Part shown: piece after piece, positions 31,050-36,997 of the stretch
Numbering within the stretch: the first letter of the stretch is position 1
Layout of the letters: the number at the start of each line of letters is the position of its first letter
NCBI GenBank assembly: GCA_015478665.1
Contig: JADMII010000020.1
Location: 1 to 36,997, forward strand
Direction: 5' to 3'
From: Dehalococcoidia bacterium
Lineage (GTDB): Bacteria > Chloroflexota > Dehalococcoidia > DSTF01 > JACRBR01
Length of the DNA stretch: 36,997 bases
The notes under the pieces: model-generated
The model's database searches: none
What the model saw: the letters and a program-made list of their open reading frames with translations, nothing else
What the model was told of the DNA's origin: nothing
Translations under genes and position numbers: made by a program

Positions 31050-32495
31050 ATGCGCCACAAACTTCGGCTCGAAGGCGTCGTCACGCCGGACGACATGCGC
31101 AGGCAGTACGTCTACCTGCCCTTCCAGCTGCCGCCCGGCGCCCGCCGCCTCGCCGTGAATTATCACTACGACAACCAGGTGACGGGCGCCCAGGAGACCA
31201 CCGCCGGCAACAACATCGACGTCGGCATCTTCGACGTGCGCGGCGCCGACTTCCTCACCGGCGGCTTCCGCGGCTGGAGCGGCGGCGCCCGCAGCAGCTT
31301 CTTCGTCGAGCCCCGCGCCGCCACGCCCGGCTACATTCGCGGCCCCCTGCAGCCCGGCGAATGGACGCTGATCTTCGGCTGCTCGAAGATTGAAGACCCC
31401 GCCGTGCACTATCGCGTTCACATCGACGTCGACCTCGACGTGCTCTCCGCGCCCGCCGACGACCGGGCCGAGGTGCCCACGCCCGGCGCGCCGAACGAGC
31501 GCTCGCTGCCCGGAGCCGCGGACGGCCGTGGCCGCTGGTATCGCGGCGACCTGCACGCCCACAGCGAGCACAGCGACGGCGCCAACACCGTCGACGAGAT
31601 CGTCGACTACACCCGCCGCGTCGGCCTCGACTACTTCGCGCTCACGGACCACAACACCGTGAGCCATTGGGACGACCTGGCCCGCCTCAACACCGGCGAT
31701 GCGCCACTCCTCATCGCCGGCGAAGAGATCACCATGTACGGCGGCCACGCCAACGTCTGGGGACTCGACGGCTGGATCGACTTCCGCGGCAGCGACAGCG
31801 ACAAGGTGCGGCGCCTCGTCGACGAGGCTCACCGCCGCGGGTCGATGTTCTCGATCAACCATCCGGACTCCCCCATCCCCTGGAAGCATCCCTCCATCCG
31901 CAGCTACCAGGCTGTCGAGGTCTGGAACGCACCCTGGCGCTGGTTCAACGAGCCGGCGCTCCTCCGTTGGGTCGCGCACCTCGATGCAGGCGAGCGCATG
32001 GTCGCCGTCGGCGGCAGCGACTCGCACTGCGTGCCGCCCGCGAAGATGACGCAGCCCAATGGCCCCGGCGAACCCTGCTCCTGGGTCTACGTCGCGGGTC
32101 CGCTCGGCGAGCGCGCCGTGCTCGATGCCGTCGCCGCCGGCCACGTCTTCGTCTCCGAAGACCCCACCGGCCCGTTCATCGAGCTGCGCGCGGACGCCGA
32201 CGGTGACGGCATCTTCGAGACGCTGCCCGGCGACCGCATCGACGCGCCCGCCGGCCGCAGCGTGCGCTTCCACATCACCTACCGCGGCCCCGACGGCAAG
32301 CACATCCGCCTCTTTGGCCGCGACGGCCTGGTGCGCGAGGTCACGCCCGAAACGGAGGAGCACGACAGCGAGTTCGAGCTGCGCCTCGAAGGCGACGGCT
32401 ACCTGCGCGCCGAGGTGCGCGGCTTCCGCGGCCGCCCGGAGCGCGGGGAAGTCGTCCACGCCCTCACCAACCCGATCTACTGGGGCGCCTGGTAG
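31050..32495 (+). CDS. CehA/McbA-type PHP-domain metallohydrolase
   Basis: ATG 31050, after AAGAGGTGGG, gives 481 residues. Residues about 1-150 form a beta-rich N-terminal domain (YVYLPFQLPPGARRLAVNYH, PGEWTLIFGC). The PHP catalytic domain starts at WYRGDLHAHSEHSDG (metal-binding D-x-H-x-H), with YFALTDHNTVSHWDD, GEEITMYGGHANVWGL, FSINHPDSP and GGSDSHC giving the remaining His/Asp ligands. A C-terminal beta-domain (about 375-481) carries DADGDGIFE, a calcium-binding-like loop. CehA/McbA proteins are esterases or phosphoesterases, known from carbaryl hydrolysis, but natural substrates vary. No signal peptide is seen. The gene stands alone, divergent from the PPOX gene. Confidence 0.85.
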   Translation: MRHKLRLEGVVTPDDMRRQYVYLPFQLPPGARRLAVNYHYDNQVTGAQETTAGNNIDVGIFDVRGADFLTGGFRGWSGGARSSFFVEPRAATPGYIRGPLQPGEWTLIFGCSKIEDPAVHYRVHIDVDLDVLSAPADDRAEVPTPGAPNERSLPGAADGRGRWYRGDLHAHSEHSDGANTVDEIVDYTRRVGLDYFALTDHNTVSHWDDLARLNTGDAPLLIAGEEITMYGGHANVWGLDGWIDFRGSDSDKVRRLVDEAHRRGSMFSINHPDSPIPWKHPSIRSYQAVEVWNAPWRWFNEPALLRWVAHLDAGERMVAVGGSDSHCVPPAKMTQPNGPGEPCSWVYVAGPLGERAVLDAVAAGHVFVSEDPTGPFIELRADADGDGIFETLPGDRIDAPAGRSVRFHITYRGPDGKHIRLFGRDGLVREVTPETEEHDSEFELRLEGDGYLRAEVRGFRGRPERGEVVHALTNPIYWGAW

Positions 32496-32559
32496 CGCGC
32501 CCGCACCGGCGGACGGAAACCGGAGCCCGGACGGACTTTACATGGCCGGGGGGCGATGT

Positions 32560-32565
32560 TAGCAT
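32560..32565 (+). promoter_or_regulatory. Leaderless -10 box of rnhB
   Basis: TAGCAT, 7 bp before ATG 32573, preceded by TGT as in extended -10 elements. Confidence 0.45.
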
Positions 32566-32572
32566 CGCGCCG

Positions 32573-33265
32573 ATGGGCATCTTTCTCGCCGTGCCCACGC
32601 TGAACGCCGAGATCACCGCCTGGCGCCAGGGCCGCCGCCACGTCGCCGGCGTCGACGAGGCCGGCCGCGGGCCGCTCGCCGGGCCGGTCGTCGCGGCGGC
32701 GGTCATCCTCGAACCCGGGGCGCCGCGGGCATGGTGGTCGGAGCTGCGCGACAGCAAGATGCTCGTCGAGGCGGAGCGCGAGCGGCTGGCGGCGCTGATT
32801 CGCAGCGAATGCGCCTTCGGCGTCGGCGTCGTCTCCCATACGCTCATCGATTCGCTGGGGCTGATCGCCGCCACCAAGCGGGCGATGCGCGAGGCACTCG
32901 CGGCGCTGCCCCTGCGCCCCGACCTGCTGCTGATCGATGCGGAGTCGCTGCCCGAGTACCGGCACCGCTCGGTCATCCACGGCGACGCGCTCTGCTGCTC
33001 GATCGCCGCCGGCTCGATCGTGGCGAAGGTGGCGCGCGACCAGATCATGGCGGCGTACCACGAGACGTTCCCGGCCTACGGCTTCGACCATAATCGCGGC
33101 TACTCGACGCCCGAGCATCTGCAGGCGCTGGACGAGACGGGCCCGTGCGCGATCCACCGGCGCCGCTTCGCGCCGGTGCGCGCCGCGCTCGAGGGCCGGT
33201 CGGCGGTCGCTGCGGCGGCGGCGCTGATCGCCCGCGAGCGGTCGCCGGTGACGGCGAGCGAGTAA
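32573..33265 (+). CDS. rnhB: Ribonuclease HII
   Basis: A 230-residue protein with the RNase HII core. The catalytic DEAGRGPLAGPV motif (VAGVDEAGRGPLAGPVVAAA), DSKML, LLIDAESLP (second Asp), AAGSIVAKVARDQIM and the GYSTPEHLQAL end are all present. The four acidic residues expected for metal binding can be seen. It removes RNA primers and single misinserted ribonucleotides from DNA. The N-terminus MGIFLAVPTLNAEITAWRQG precedes the core normally. It lies upstream of a YflT-like gene and ffh, which fits the common rnhB position near the ffh-rpsP region in Gram-positive-type genomes. Confidence 0.96.
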   Translation: MGIFLAVPTLNAEITAWRQGRRHVAGVDEAGRGPLAGPVVAAAVILEPGAPRAWWSELRDSKMLVEAERERLAALIRSECAFGVGVVSHTLIDSLGLIAATKRAMREALAALPLRPDLLLIDAESLPEYRHRSVIHGDALCCSIAAGSIVAKVARDQIMAAYHETFPAYGFDHNRGYSTPEHLQALDETGPCAIHRRRFAPVRAALEGRSAVAAAAALIARERSPVTASE

Positions 33266-33375
33266 CGGCAGCCAGCACCAGGCATGGAAGCCCGGCAACG
33301 ACCGGGCGGCGAACGGCGCCCAGCCGACATCGGCACGAGGCCCCCCACCCATGGCGCCGGCGGCCGGCGACTGCC

Positions 33376-33381
33376 TACCAT
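33376..33381 (+). promoter_or_regulatory. Leaderless -10 box of the YflT-like gene
   Basis: TACCAT, 7 bp before ATG 33389. Confidence 0.4.
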
Positions 33382-33388
33382 GATTCTG

Positions 33389-33928
33389 ATGGACGCGATG
33401 CTTCCAGCGACCGTGGATGTGTCGGCAACCTATGGCAGCGCGGCCGCGGCGCGCCGGGCGATCGAAGCGCTGCAATACGCGGGCATCGATCCGTCGCAGA
33501 TCCGGCTCCTCGGCGCAGCCGTCGACGCGGCGCGGGCGGCCGACGCGCGCCCGAACGCCAGCGGACGAGACCTGCCGATGGTCTGGCGGGTATTCTGGCG
33601 CGGCCTGCTCTGGAGCGTCATCGGGACGCCGGCGGGCGCGCTGGTCGGGCTGGCGCTGGGGCTTGCGGGGTTCGTGGCGATCAACCTCTGGATCACGATC
33701 GCGCTGTGGGCGCTCTTCGGGCACCTGCTGGGCGGGATCTGGGGTGCGTACGCCGCCCTGAGCATCGGCGACGCCTGGGAGATGACCTTCCAGGACGCCG
33801 AGGCGGCGCCGGTCATCGTCTCGGTGCGCATCGAAGGCAGCAGCGGGCAGCTCGGCCGCGTCGAGCAGCTGTTGCGCGATGGCGGGCCTTCCGCCGTCGC
33901 CGTACGACCGGCGGGGGCGGCTCAGTAA
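33389..33928 (+). CDS. YflT/general-stress-17M-like membrane protein
   Basis: ATG 33389 gives 179 residues from MDAMLPATVDVSATYGS. The N-terminal part, AAARRAIEALQYAGIDPSQI, resembles the ferredoxin-like general stress protein 17M/YflT domain. The middle has two hydrophobic Gly-rich segments (WSVIGTPAGALVGLALGLAG and WALFGHLLGGIWGAYAAL) suitable as membrane helices. The C-terminal part, VIVSVRIEGSSGQLGRVEQL, resembles the final strand and helix of such domains. ATG 33380 is an alternative, but 33389 lies at the leaderless distance from TACCAT. Function is unknown; family members are often stress-induced. Confidence 0.65.
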   Translation: MDAMLPATVDVSATYGSAAAARRAIEALQYAGIDPSQIRLLGAAVDAARAADARPNASGRDLPMVWRVFWRGLLWSVIGTPAGALVGLALGLAGFVAINLWITIALWALFGHLLGGIWGAYAALSIGDAWEMTFQDAEAAPVIVSVRIEGSSGQLGRVEQLLRDGGPSAVAVRPAGAAQ

Positions 33929-34041
33929 GCGGCGCTCCCGGCGGCGCGACGGGGATGGACTCAGGCGGACGCCCGGCACGGCCCGCGGACGCGGCGCAGC
34001 CTGGCGTCGCAGCGCTTGCCCTCCTTGCGGCGTCGATCCGT

Positions 34042-34047
34042 TACAAT
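34042..34047 (+). promoter_or_regulatory. Near-leaderless -10 box of the ffh operon
   Basis: TACAAT, 9 bp before ATG 34057. Confidence 0.45.
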
Positions 34048-34056
34048 GCGAGACCG

Positions 34057-35388
34057 ATGCTCGAAGCTCTCTCCGACAAGCTCACAGGCGTCTTCCAGAA
34101 GCTCGGCTCGCGCGGGACGATCACCGAGAAGGACCTCGATGAAGCGCTGCGCGAGGTGCGTATCGCGCTGCTCGAAGCGGACGTCAACTTCAAGGTCGTG
34201 CGCCAGTTCATCGCCACGGTGCGCGAGCGCGCGCTCGGCGCCGAGGTGCTGAAGAGCCTCACCGGCCCCCAGCAGGTGATCGCGATCGTCAACGAGGAGC
34301 TGGTGAAGATCCTCGGCGGCAGCCAGTCGACGCTGCAGCTGGCTTCGAAGCCGCCGACCGTGATCATGCTCATCGGCCTCAAGGGCAGCGGCAAGACGAC
34401 GACGGCGGCGAAGCTGGCGCTGCACCTGCGCAAGCAGGGGTCGAAGCCGATTCTCGTCGCCGCGGATCCGTACCGGATGGCGGCGGGCGAGCAACTGCGA
34501 TCGCTGGGCAGGCAGCTGGGCATGCCGGTGTTCGAAGGCGGCGACGGCCAGAGCCTGCCGCAGATCTGCGCGGCATCGCTGGCGGAGGCGAAGCGCCAGG
34601 CGGCGACGGTCGTGATCGTCGACACGGCGGGGCGCTCGACGGTCGACGGCGAGTTGATGACCGAGGTGACGGAGATGCGCGCCGCGCTCGAGCCGGACGA
34701 AGTGATCCTCGTGCTCGACGCGATGACGGGCCAGGACGCGGTGAACGTCGCGCAGGAGTTTCACGAGCAGCTGAACGTCACCGGCATCGTCGTGACGAAG
34801 ATGGACGGCGATGCGCGCGGCGGCGCCGTGCTCTCGATCCGCGCCGTCAGCGGGCTGCCGGTGAAGTTCATCGGCACGGGCGAGAAGTCCGACGCGCTCG
34901 AGCCATTCTACCCGGACCGCTTCGCCTCGCGCATCCTCGGCATGGGCGACATGCTGGGTCTCATCGAGCGGGCGAAGGAAGCGATCTCGGACGACGACGT
35001 GCAGGCGCTCGAGAAGCGCATGAAGTCGAAGAGCCTCGACCTCGAGGACTTCCTGGCGCAGTTCCAGCGGATCAAGAAGATGGGTCCGATGAACCAGATC
35101 GTGGACATGATTCCGGGGCTCGGCAACGTCAAACGGCAGCTGAAGACGAGTGAGATGGACGACACGTTCTGGAACCGGGCGGAAGCCGTCGTGTATTCTA
35201 TGACGCCGGAGGAGCGCAAGCATCCGGAGATCATCAACGGCAGCCGACGCAAGCGGATCGCCACCGGGAGCGGCACGACGCCGCAAGAAGTGAACCGGCT
35301 GTTGAACCAGTGGAAGGAGGCGAAGAAGATCATGCAGAACTTCGCCAACAACCGCTCGGGGTTCCTGAACATGTTTGGAGGGAGATAA
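34057..35388 (+). CDS. ffh: Signal recognition particle protein Ffh
   Basis: ATG 34057 gives 443 residues, normal for Ffh. The N domain starts MLEALSDKLTGVFQKLGSRG and includes ALLEADVNFKVVRQF. The G domain shows GLKGSGKTTTAAKLA (P-loop), the DTAGRS motif, TKMDGDARGG and FIGTGEKSDALEPF. The methionine-rich M domain (about 325-443) includes FLAQFQRIKKMGPMNQIVDM and the RKRIATGSG helix that binds 4.5S RNA. It targets nascent membrane proteins to FtsY and the translocon. The frame extends upstream to 33145, but that is antisense or read-through sequence. It heads the ffh-rpsP-khpA-rimM run, and the rpsP start lies 6 bp after its stop. Confidence 0.97.
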   Translation: MLEALSDKLTGVFQKLGSRGTITEKDLDEALREVRIALLEADVNFKVVRQFIATVRERALGAEVLKSLTGPQQVIAIVNEELVKILGGSQSTLQLASKPPTVIMLIGLKGSGKTTTAAKLALHLRKQGSKPILVAADPYRMAAGEQLRSLGRQLGMPVFEGGDGQSLPQICAASLAEAKRQAATVVIVDTAGRSTVDGELMTEVTEMRAALEPDEVILVLDAMTGQDAVNVAQEFHEQLNVTGIVVTKMDGDARGGAVLSIRAVSGLPVKFIGTGEKSDALEPFYPDRFASRILGMGDMLGLIERAKEAISDDDVQALEKRMKSKSLDLEDFLAQFQRIKKMGPMNQIVDMIPGLGNVKRQLKTSEMDDTFWNRAEAVVYSMTPEERKHPEIINGSRRKRIATGSGTTPQEVNRLLNQWKEAKKIMQNFANNRSGFLNMFGGR

Positions 35389-35394
35389 GCACCA

Positions 35395-35700
35395 GTGCTG
35401 AGGATACGCCTGCGCCGCGTCGGCAAGAAGAAGCAGCCCAACTACCGCGTCGTCATCGCCGACTCGCGCGCACCGCGCGACGGCGCCTTCATCGAGACCA
35501 TCGGCACCTACAACCCGCTGACGGCGCCGGCGACGGTGCAGATCGACGAGGCGAAGGCCCGCCACTGGCTGAGCAAGGGCGCGGTGCCGTCGGAGCGCGT
35601 CGTCAAGCTGCTGGCGATGCAGGGCATCGGCGAGATGCCGGTCTACGCCGCGAAGGCGAAGAAGGCAGAGGCGGCGCCGGAAGCGTCGGCGCCGGCATAG
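35395..35700 (+). CDS. rpsP: 30S ribosomal protein S16
   Basis: GTG 35395 gives 101 residues beginning [20 protein letters not shown], followed by [20 protein letters not shown], the unmistakable S16 N-terminus. It assembles early into the 30S subunit. The C-terminal 15-20 residues are an Ala/Glu/Lys-rich tail. The Shine-Dalgarno GGAGGGAG lies inside the end of ffh, so the genes are cotranscribed. Confidence 0.97.
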   Translation: MLRIRLRRVGKKKQPNYRVVIADSRAPRDGAFIETIGTYNPLTAPATVQIDEAKARHWLSKGAVPSERVVKLLAMQGIGEMPVYAAKAKKAEAAPEASAPA

Positions 35701-35707
35701 GCGGGCG

Positions 35708-35938
35708 ATGAAGGAGATCATCGAGTTCATCGCGAAGGCGCTCGTGGACCATCCGGACGACGTGCGGGTGACGGAAGAGGAGGAGCGCGGGCGCGTCGTC
35801 GTCCGGCTCGAGGTCAACGACGAGGACTACGGCAAGGTGATCGGCAAGGGCGGGCGCATCGCCCAGGCGATGCGGGCGATGCTGAAGATCTCGGCCGTGC
35901 GGCACGAGGAGTACGCCTCGCTCGAAATCGGGGACTGA
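35708..35938 (+). CDS. khpA: KhpA, small KH-domain RNA-binding protein
   Basis: 76 residues, MKEIIEFIAKALVDHPDDVR onward, with a single KH domain. The GxxG loop is GKGG in YGKVIGKGGRIAQAMRAML, and the C-terminal strand is YASLEIGD. Proteins of this family (YlqC/KhpA) bind RNA with KhpB/EloR and are always found between rpsP and rimM in this gene order. It starts 7 bp after the rpsP stop. Confidence 0.95.
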   Translation: MKEIIEFIAKALVDHPDDVRVTEEEERGRVVVRLEVNDEDYGKVIGKGGRIAQAMRAMLKISAVRHEEYASLEIGD

Positions 35939-35952
35939 GGGGCGGCCGGACG

Positions 35953-36000
35953 ACAACAGACAACAGCCAGCAGATACCAGACAACAGACAGCAGACAACC
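35953..36000. repeat. Heptanucleotide repeat array, ACAACAG type
   Basis: Six complete 7-bp units and a partial one: ACAACAG, ACAACAG, CCAGCAG, ATACCAG, ACAACAG, ACAGCAG, ACAACC. The strand is nearly free of T. It lies in the spacer between khpA and the rimM frame. Related heptads occur at 36024-36037, 36112-36132 and 36943-36997. Confidence 0.8.
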
Positions 36001-36012
36001 GAGCGCCCGCCG

Positions 36013-36759
36013 GTGGCCGCTCGCCGACATCCAACATCGCGCCGGACGCCCACCGCCGCCCGGCCAGCGACCACCGATACCGCGCCCGACGACCGGCGTG
36101 CCGCGACCGACCCAACATCCAACATCCAACATCCCAGATCGCGCCGCGCGTCCGCCGCCGCGCCGGCGACGACCGGGCGCCGGACGCCTGCCGCCGCCCG
36201 GCCCGCGACCAGCCGTCGTCCGCCCGACGCTGCGCGGGCCGCGACCAGCCGCCGCTCGGGCGAGCCGCGCCCGGGGTACGTCGCCGTCGGGAGGGTGCTG
36301 GCGCCGTTTGGGCTGAAGGGCGAGCTGAAGGTGCAGCCGCTGACGGACAATCCGGCGCGCTTCGCCGCGAAATCGCGCCTGTGGGCCGACGAGCAGCCGG
36401 TGACGGTGGCCTCGGCGCGCGCGGCGGCGGGCCACCTGTACGTGCGCCTCAAGGGGTTCGGCGACCGCGCGAGCGTCGAGAAGTTCCGCGCGGCGCTGCT
36501 GCAGGTGCCCGAAGCGGCGCTGCCGCCGCTCCCCGATGGCCAGTACTATCGTTTTCAGCTGATCGGCCTGACCGTCGTCGACCGCGCCGGCGCGCTGCTC
36601 GGCACGCTCGATGAGGTGATCGAGACCGGCGCCAACGACGTCTACCGCGTCCGCGCGGCCGATGGCGCCGAGCTCCTGCTGCCGGCGCTCGGCGACGTGA
36701 TCGTACGCGTCGACCTGGACGCCCGGCGGATGGTCGCCGACCCGCCGGACTGGCGCTGA
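36013..36759 (+). CDS. rimM: Ribosome maturation factor RimM with repeat-derived N-terminal extension
   Basis: RimM homology begins near residue 88 (GYVAVGRVLAPFGLKGELKV) and continues through FAAKSRLWADEQPV, VRLKGFGDRASVEKFRAALL, the PRC-barrel entry YYRFQLIGLTVVD, GANDVYRVRAADGAELLLPA and a normal C-terminus. RimM helps 16S processing and binds S19 in the 30S head. The only in-frame ATG/GTG/TTG that includes the whole domain is GTG 36013, which adds about 87 residues of Arg/Ala/Pro/Thr/Ser low-complexity sequence. That part is encoded by heptad repeats and a duplicated 35-bp block (36039-36073 and 36177-36211, nearly identical). Either the extension is real or translation starts at a non-standard codon near 36260. 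Confidence 0.88.
   Translation: MAARRHPTSRRTPTAARPATTDTAPDDRRAATDPTSNIQHPRSRRASAAAPATTGRRTPAAARPATSRRPPDAARAATSRRSGEPRPGYVAVGRVLAPFGLKGELKVQPLTDNPARFAAKSRLWADEQPVTVASARAAAGHLYVRLKGFGDRASVEKFRAALLQVPEAALPPLPDGQYYRFQLIGLTVVDRAGALLGTLDEVIETGANDVYRVRAADGAELLLPALGDVIVRVDLDARRMVADPPDWR
36112..36132. repeat. Heptanucleotide repeat, CCAACAT x3, inside the rimM frame
   Basis: Three exact CCAACAT units. Three units equal 21 bp, so the reading frame is kept. A related pair, CCGACAT-CCAACAT, lies at 36024-36037. Confidence 0.8.
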
Positions 36760-36942
36760 CGCAGACGCGGGAACTGCTGCCTCCGGTGGGCAGCCTTCGT
36801 CCGGCTGCCGGCGGCAGTCCGCCGTCGCCGGCGACTTTCCTTCCGCTGGCGGGACGGCGCGCGGTCTCCCGCCAGCGTTCCAACCCAGGGCAGCGCAGAG
36901 ATTGACCTCCCGCCCGTGTCCTGCGGTTCCCGACTGCCTCCT

Positions 36943-36997
36943 CCGACCGCCGACCGCCGACCGCCGACCGCCGACCGCCGACCGCCGACCGCCGACC
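36943..36997. repeat. Heptanucleotide repeat array CCGACCG, running off the window
   Basis: Seven complete CCGACCG units plus six bases of an eighth, perfectly regular and cut by the window end. The 183 bp between the rimM stop and the array hold no supported gene. In this operon order trmD would be expected next, beyond the edge. Confidence 0.9.

Noticed and set aside
36943-36997. CRISPR array for the regular repeats at the right edge
   Set aside because: Units are 7 bp with no spacers; this is a simple tandem repeat.

Overview
The window is 37 kb of mostly very GC-rich DNA with densely packed genes, short spacers and many overlapping start/stop codons. Gene content suggests a Chloroflexota chromosome, perhaps Dehalococcoidia-like: an ffh-rpsP-khpA-rimM block, a LexA with a Gram-positive-type operator, a TldD/TldE pair, two PPOX/F420-type proteins, and acyl-CoA genes of the mesaconyl-CoA / beta-methylmalyl-CoA type. 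The lineage is inferred from gene content and style; Actinomycetota is the main alternative. No tRNA, rRNA or CRISPR array was seen.

Region 1 (1-4200) looks acquired. It has visibly lower GC and opens with two 20-bp direct repeats that resemble the end of an insertion sequence. It carries one overlapping operon: an OmpR/PhoB-type regulator with a phosphorylation-dead receiver domain, a TetR regulator, a DrrAB-like ABC exporter with a degenerate signature motif, and an acyl carrier protein. It ends against the 3' remnant of a SufR/ArsR-like regulator whose 5' part is missing.

Region 2 (4500-12500) is chromosomal housekeeping: a membrane protein with a degenerate PP2C domain and a beta-propeller, lexA with a recognisable operator, an orphan oligopeptide ABC ATPase, holA, a lipoprotein, a YdjM-like membrane protein, and an NYN-domain protein with a zinc ribbon. 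Region 3 (12500-18600, minus strand) holds a 7TM HD phosphohydrolase gene broken by one in-frame TAG, tldE, a PAP2 phosphatase, a 33-residue membrane peptide and tldD.

Region 4 (18700-26400) is acyl-CoA metabolism. SDR, APH-like kinase and acyl-CoA dehydrogenase genes match the parts of hydroxyacyl-CoA (LvaD/LvaA/LvaC or ACAD10/11-like) catabolism. They are followed by mesaconyl-CoA hydratase, methylsuccinyl-CoA dehydrogenase and beta-methylmalyl-CoA lyase, three consecutive steps of the ethylmalonyl-CoA pathway that yield glyoxylate and propionyl-CoA. Region 5 (26500-33950) has a Nudix hydrolase, a PIG-L deacetylase, hemB, yqeK-like, two PPOX proteins, a CehA/McbA-type PHP hydrolase, rnhB and a YflT-like membrane protein. 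Hairpin repeats of one family lie in several of its spacers. Region 6 (34000-36997) is ffh-rpsP-khpA-rimM, with arrays of 7-bp repeats that run into the rimM 5' end and off the window edge.

The strongest regulatory pattern is a TANNNT hexamer exactly 6 or 7 bp before the start codon of nine reading frames (9 bp for two more). These genes lack Shine-Dalgarno sequences, which fits leaderless transcription. Other genes in the window have long leaders and clear Shine-Dalgarno sites.
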